This document shows, one piece after another, positions 4,930-5,788 of a DNA stretch of 5,788 bases (within the stretch, counting starts at the first letter, position 1; each line of letters opens with the position of its first letter). Where the stretch lies: contig CANRME010000077.1 in assembly GCA_947631655.1 (NCBI GenBank), positions 1 to 5,788 of the forward strand, written 5' to 3'. The DNA comes from an uncultured Bacilli bacterium (lineage in GTDB: Bacteria; Bacillota_I; Bacilli_A; RF39; UBA660). The notes under the pieces are model-generated. The model ran no database searches. It was not told where the DNA came from and worked only from the letters and a program-made list of their open reading frames with translations. Position numbers and translations under genes: made by a program.

Positions 4930-5706
4930 TTATTCATCATAGGTACTTGGTAAATTAAAATATTCTTCTAAAGTTATCCAATCACCGTTATTATAAAGTT
5001 TAGCAGCAAGTTCTTTGCCAACATATCTTAAATGCCATGGTTCATACATATAACCAGTGATATTTTCTTTGCCTTCAGGGTATCTTAGAATAAAACCATA
5101 AAGGTAAGCATTATTATGAATCCATTTTCCTTCAGGGGTATCAGCAAAATCAGAAGTAATAGTGTTTAAATCGAATGCTAAACCAGTTTGGTGTTCAGAA
5201 TGTCCTGGTCTGGCACTATAAGTATCCGCCGCATCCTTTCCATCACGAGCAACATAGTTATTATATAAGCCATTTTGAAAATTATAACTGCGGTAACCGC
5301 TTTGAATCCAAATATTTAAACCTAATACTTCAATATCAGTTTGCATTTCTTTAAAATGTTCATAAGTTTCTTTAGTAACACAGTAAGAACAATAATCGCG
5401 ACCATTTAGAGGTTCATAAGGATCTTCGGGAACATAATCTTCTGGAAGAGGAAAACTTTTATTAACAATTAAAATACCATCTACTATTTTTAAATTAGAA
5501 TTTTCAGGTTCTTCGGGGGTTGTAGGAGTTGGAGTTTCTTTCTCTGTTTCTTTAGGTTGTTCATTCATTGTTTCTTCACTTCCTTCTACTTTTTCTAAAT
5601 TATCCTTTAAAAATACTTTAGATACAATAAAATATGAAGATAGGGCTAAAATAAGTACAATTATAAATGAAATAAAGAAAACTTTTTTAGAATTATTTTT
5701 TTTCAT
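4930..5706 (-). CDS. Membrane-anchored VanY/LdcB-family peptidoglycan carboxypeptidase
   Basis: This is a 258-residue zinc carboxypeptidase of the VanY/LdcB (peptidase M15B) family, which trims D-Ala from peptidoglycan stem peptides outside the cell. It has a short basic N-terminus, one membrane anchor (about 9-29), then a Glu/Thr/Pro-rich linker (about 40-70). The catalytic domain runs from about 72 to 250. Family motifs are SGYRSYNFQ (136-144), SEHQTGLAFDL with zinc ligands H172 and D179, and EPWHLRY with catalytic E222 and third ligand H225. All catalytic residues are present. C106 and C109 form a CSYC motif that is not part of the family core. ATG is at 5704-5706, preceded by AAGGAG at 9 bases. 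It has its own promoter. Whether it acts on D-Ala-D-Ala or on L-Lys-D-Ala tetrapeptides cannot be told from sequence; nothing here suggests vancomycin resistance. Confidence 0.92.
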   Translation of the reverse strand: MKKNNSKKVFFISFIIVLILALSSYFIVSKVFLKDNLEKVEGSEETMNEQPKETEKETPTPTTPEEPENSNLKIVDGILIVNKSFPLPEDYVPEDPYEPLNGRDYCSYCVTKETYEHFKEMQTDIEVLGLNIWIQSGYRSYNFQNGLYNNYVARDGKDAADTYSARPGHSEHQTGLAFDLNTITSDFADTPEGKWIHNNAYLYGFILRYPEGKENITGYMYEPWHLRYVGKELAAKLYNNGDWITLEEYFNLPSTYDE

Positions 5707-5727
5707 TTAGGCATTCTCCTTAATTTA

Positions 5728-5756
5728 ATAATATTTTAATATTTTAAACTTGTCAA
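5728..5756 (-). promoter_or_regulatory. Promoter of the carboxypeptidase gene
   Basis: TTGACA (5756-5751), a 17-base spacer, then TATTAT (5733-5728), a one-mismatch -10 box. This leaves about 21 bases from -10 to the start codon, with the ribosome site between. TTTTAAAC occurs twice on the + strand (5742-5749 and 5762-5769), 20 bases apart across the -35 box. Confidence 0.65.
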
Positions 5757-5772
5757 CAAAGTTTTAAACATT

Positions 5773-5778
5773 TTGACA
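5773..5778 (+). promoter_or_regulatory. Possible -35 box of a divergent promoter
   Basis: TTGACA on the + strand, pointing out of the window, 16 bases from the -35 box of the carboxypeptidase gene. A matching -10 box would lie beyond the edge near 5796, so this is only a candidate for a divergent neighbour. Confidence 0.25.
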
Positions 5779-5788
5779 GTAATAAATA

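Overview
This AT-rich window reads as a low-GC Gram-positive genome (Bacillota; plausibly an uncultured Bacilli or Erysipelotrichia-like lineage, which is inference). The support is strong AGGAGG-type ribosome sites, consensus TTGACA/TATAAT promoters, a YidC made as a lipoprotein, and a VanY/LdcB peptidoglycan carboxypeptidase, which implies a cell wall. Trp is written TGG and rnpA ends in TGA, so the standard bacterial code is used, not the Mycoplasma code.

Left edge (1-240): the 3' end of an unidentified + strand gene converges on the minus-strand operon. A hairpin sits over the + gene's stop and a terminator over the stop of jag. Positions 239-2297, minus strand, hold the conserved operon rpmH-rnpA-yidC-jag: ribosomal protein L34, RNase P protein, YidC insertase, and the KhpB/Jag RNA-binding protein. 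It is tightly packed: rnpA and yidC overlap by 4 bases, yidC and jag are 2 bases apart, and a small terminator-like hairpin lies between rpmH and rnpA. A near-perfect promoter drives rpmH.

Middle (2371-4928, minus strand): two paralogous genes encode proteins of 396 and 415 residues. Each consists almost entirely of seven helix-turn-helix-like repeats of about 53 residues, with no other recognisable domain. Each gene carries its own copy of a nearly identical cassette: TTGACA, extended -10, and an imperfect palindrome around the start of transcription. They are the most unusual content: possible modular DNA-binding proteins that may regulate themselves.

Right (4930-5788): a membrane-anchored VanY/LdcB-type D,D- or L,D-carboxypeptidase with its own promoter, and a possible divergent -35 box at the edge. 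All complete genes lie on the minus strand. From the carboxypeptidase to rpmH, each stop codon falls 1 to 11 bases before the next gene's -35 box and there is no dedicated terminator. The palindrome plus T-run in front of each repeat gene may therefore double as the terminator for transcripts arriving from upstream. In many Firmicutes dnaA and oriC lie upstream of rpmH; here the two repeat genes occupy that place.
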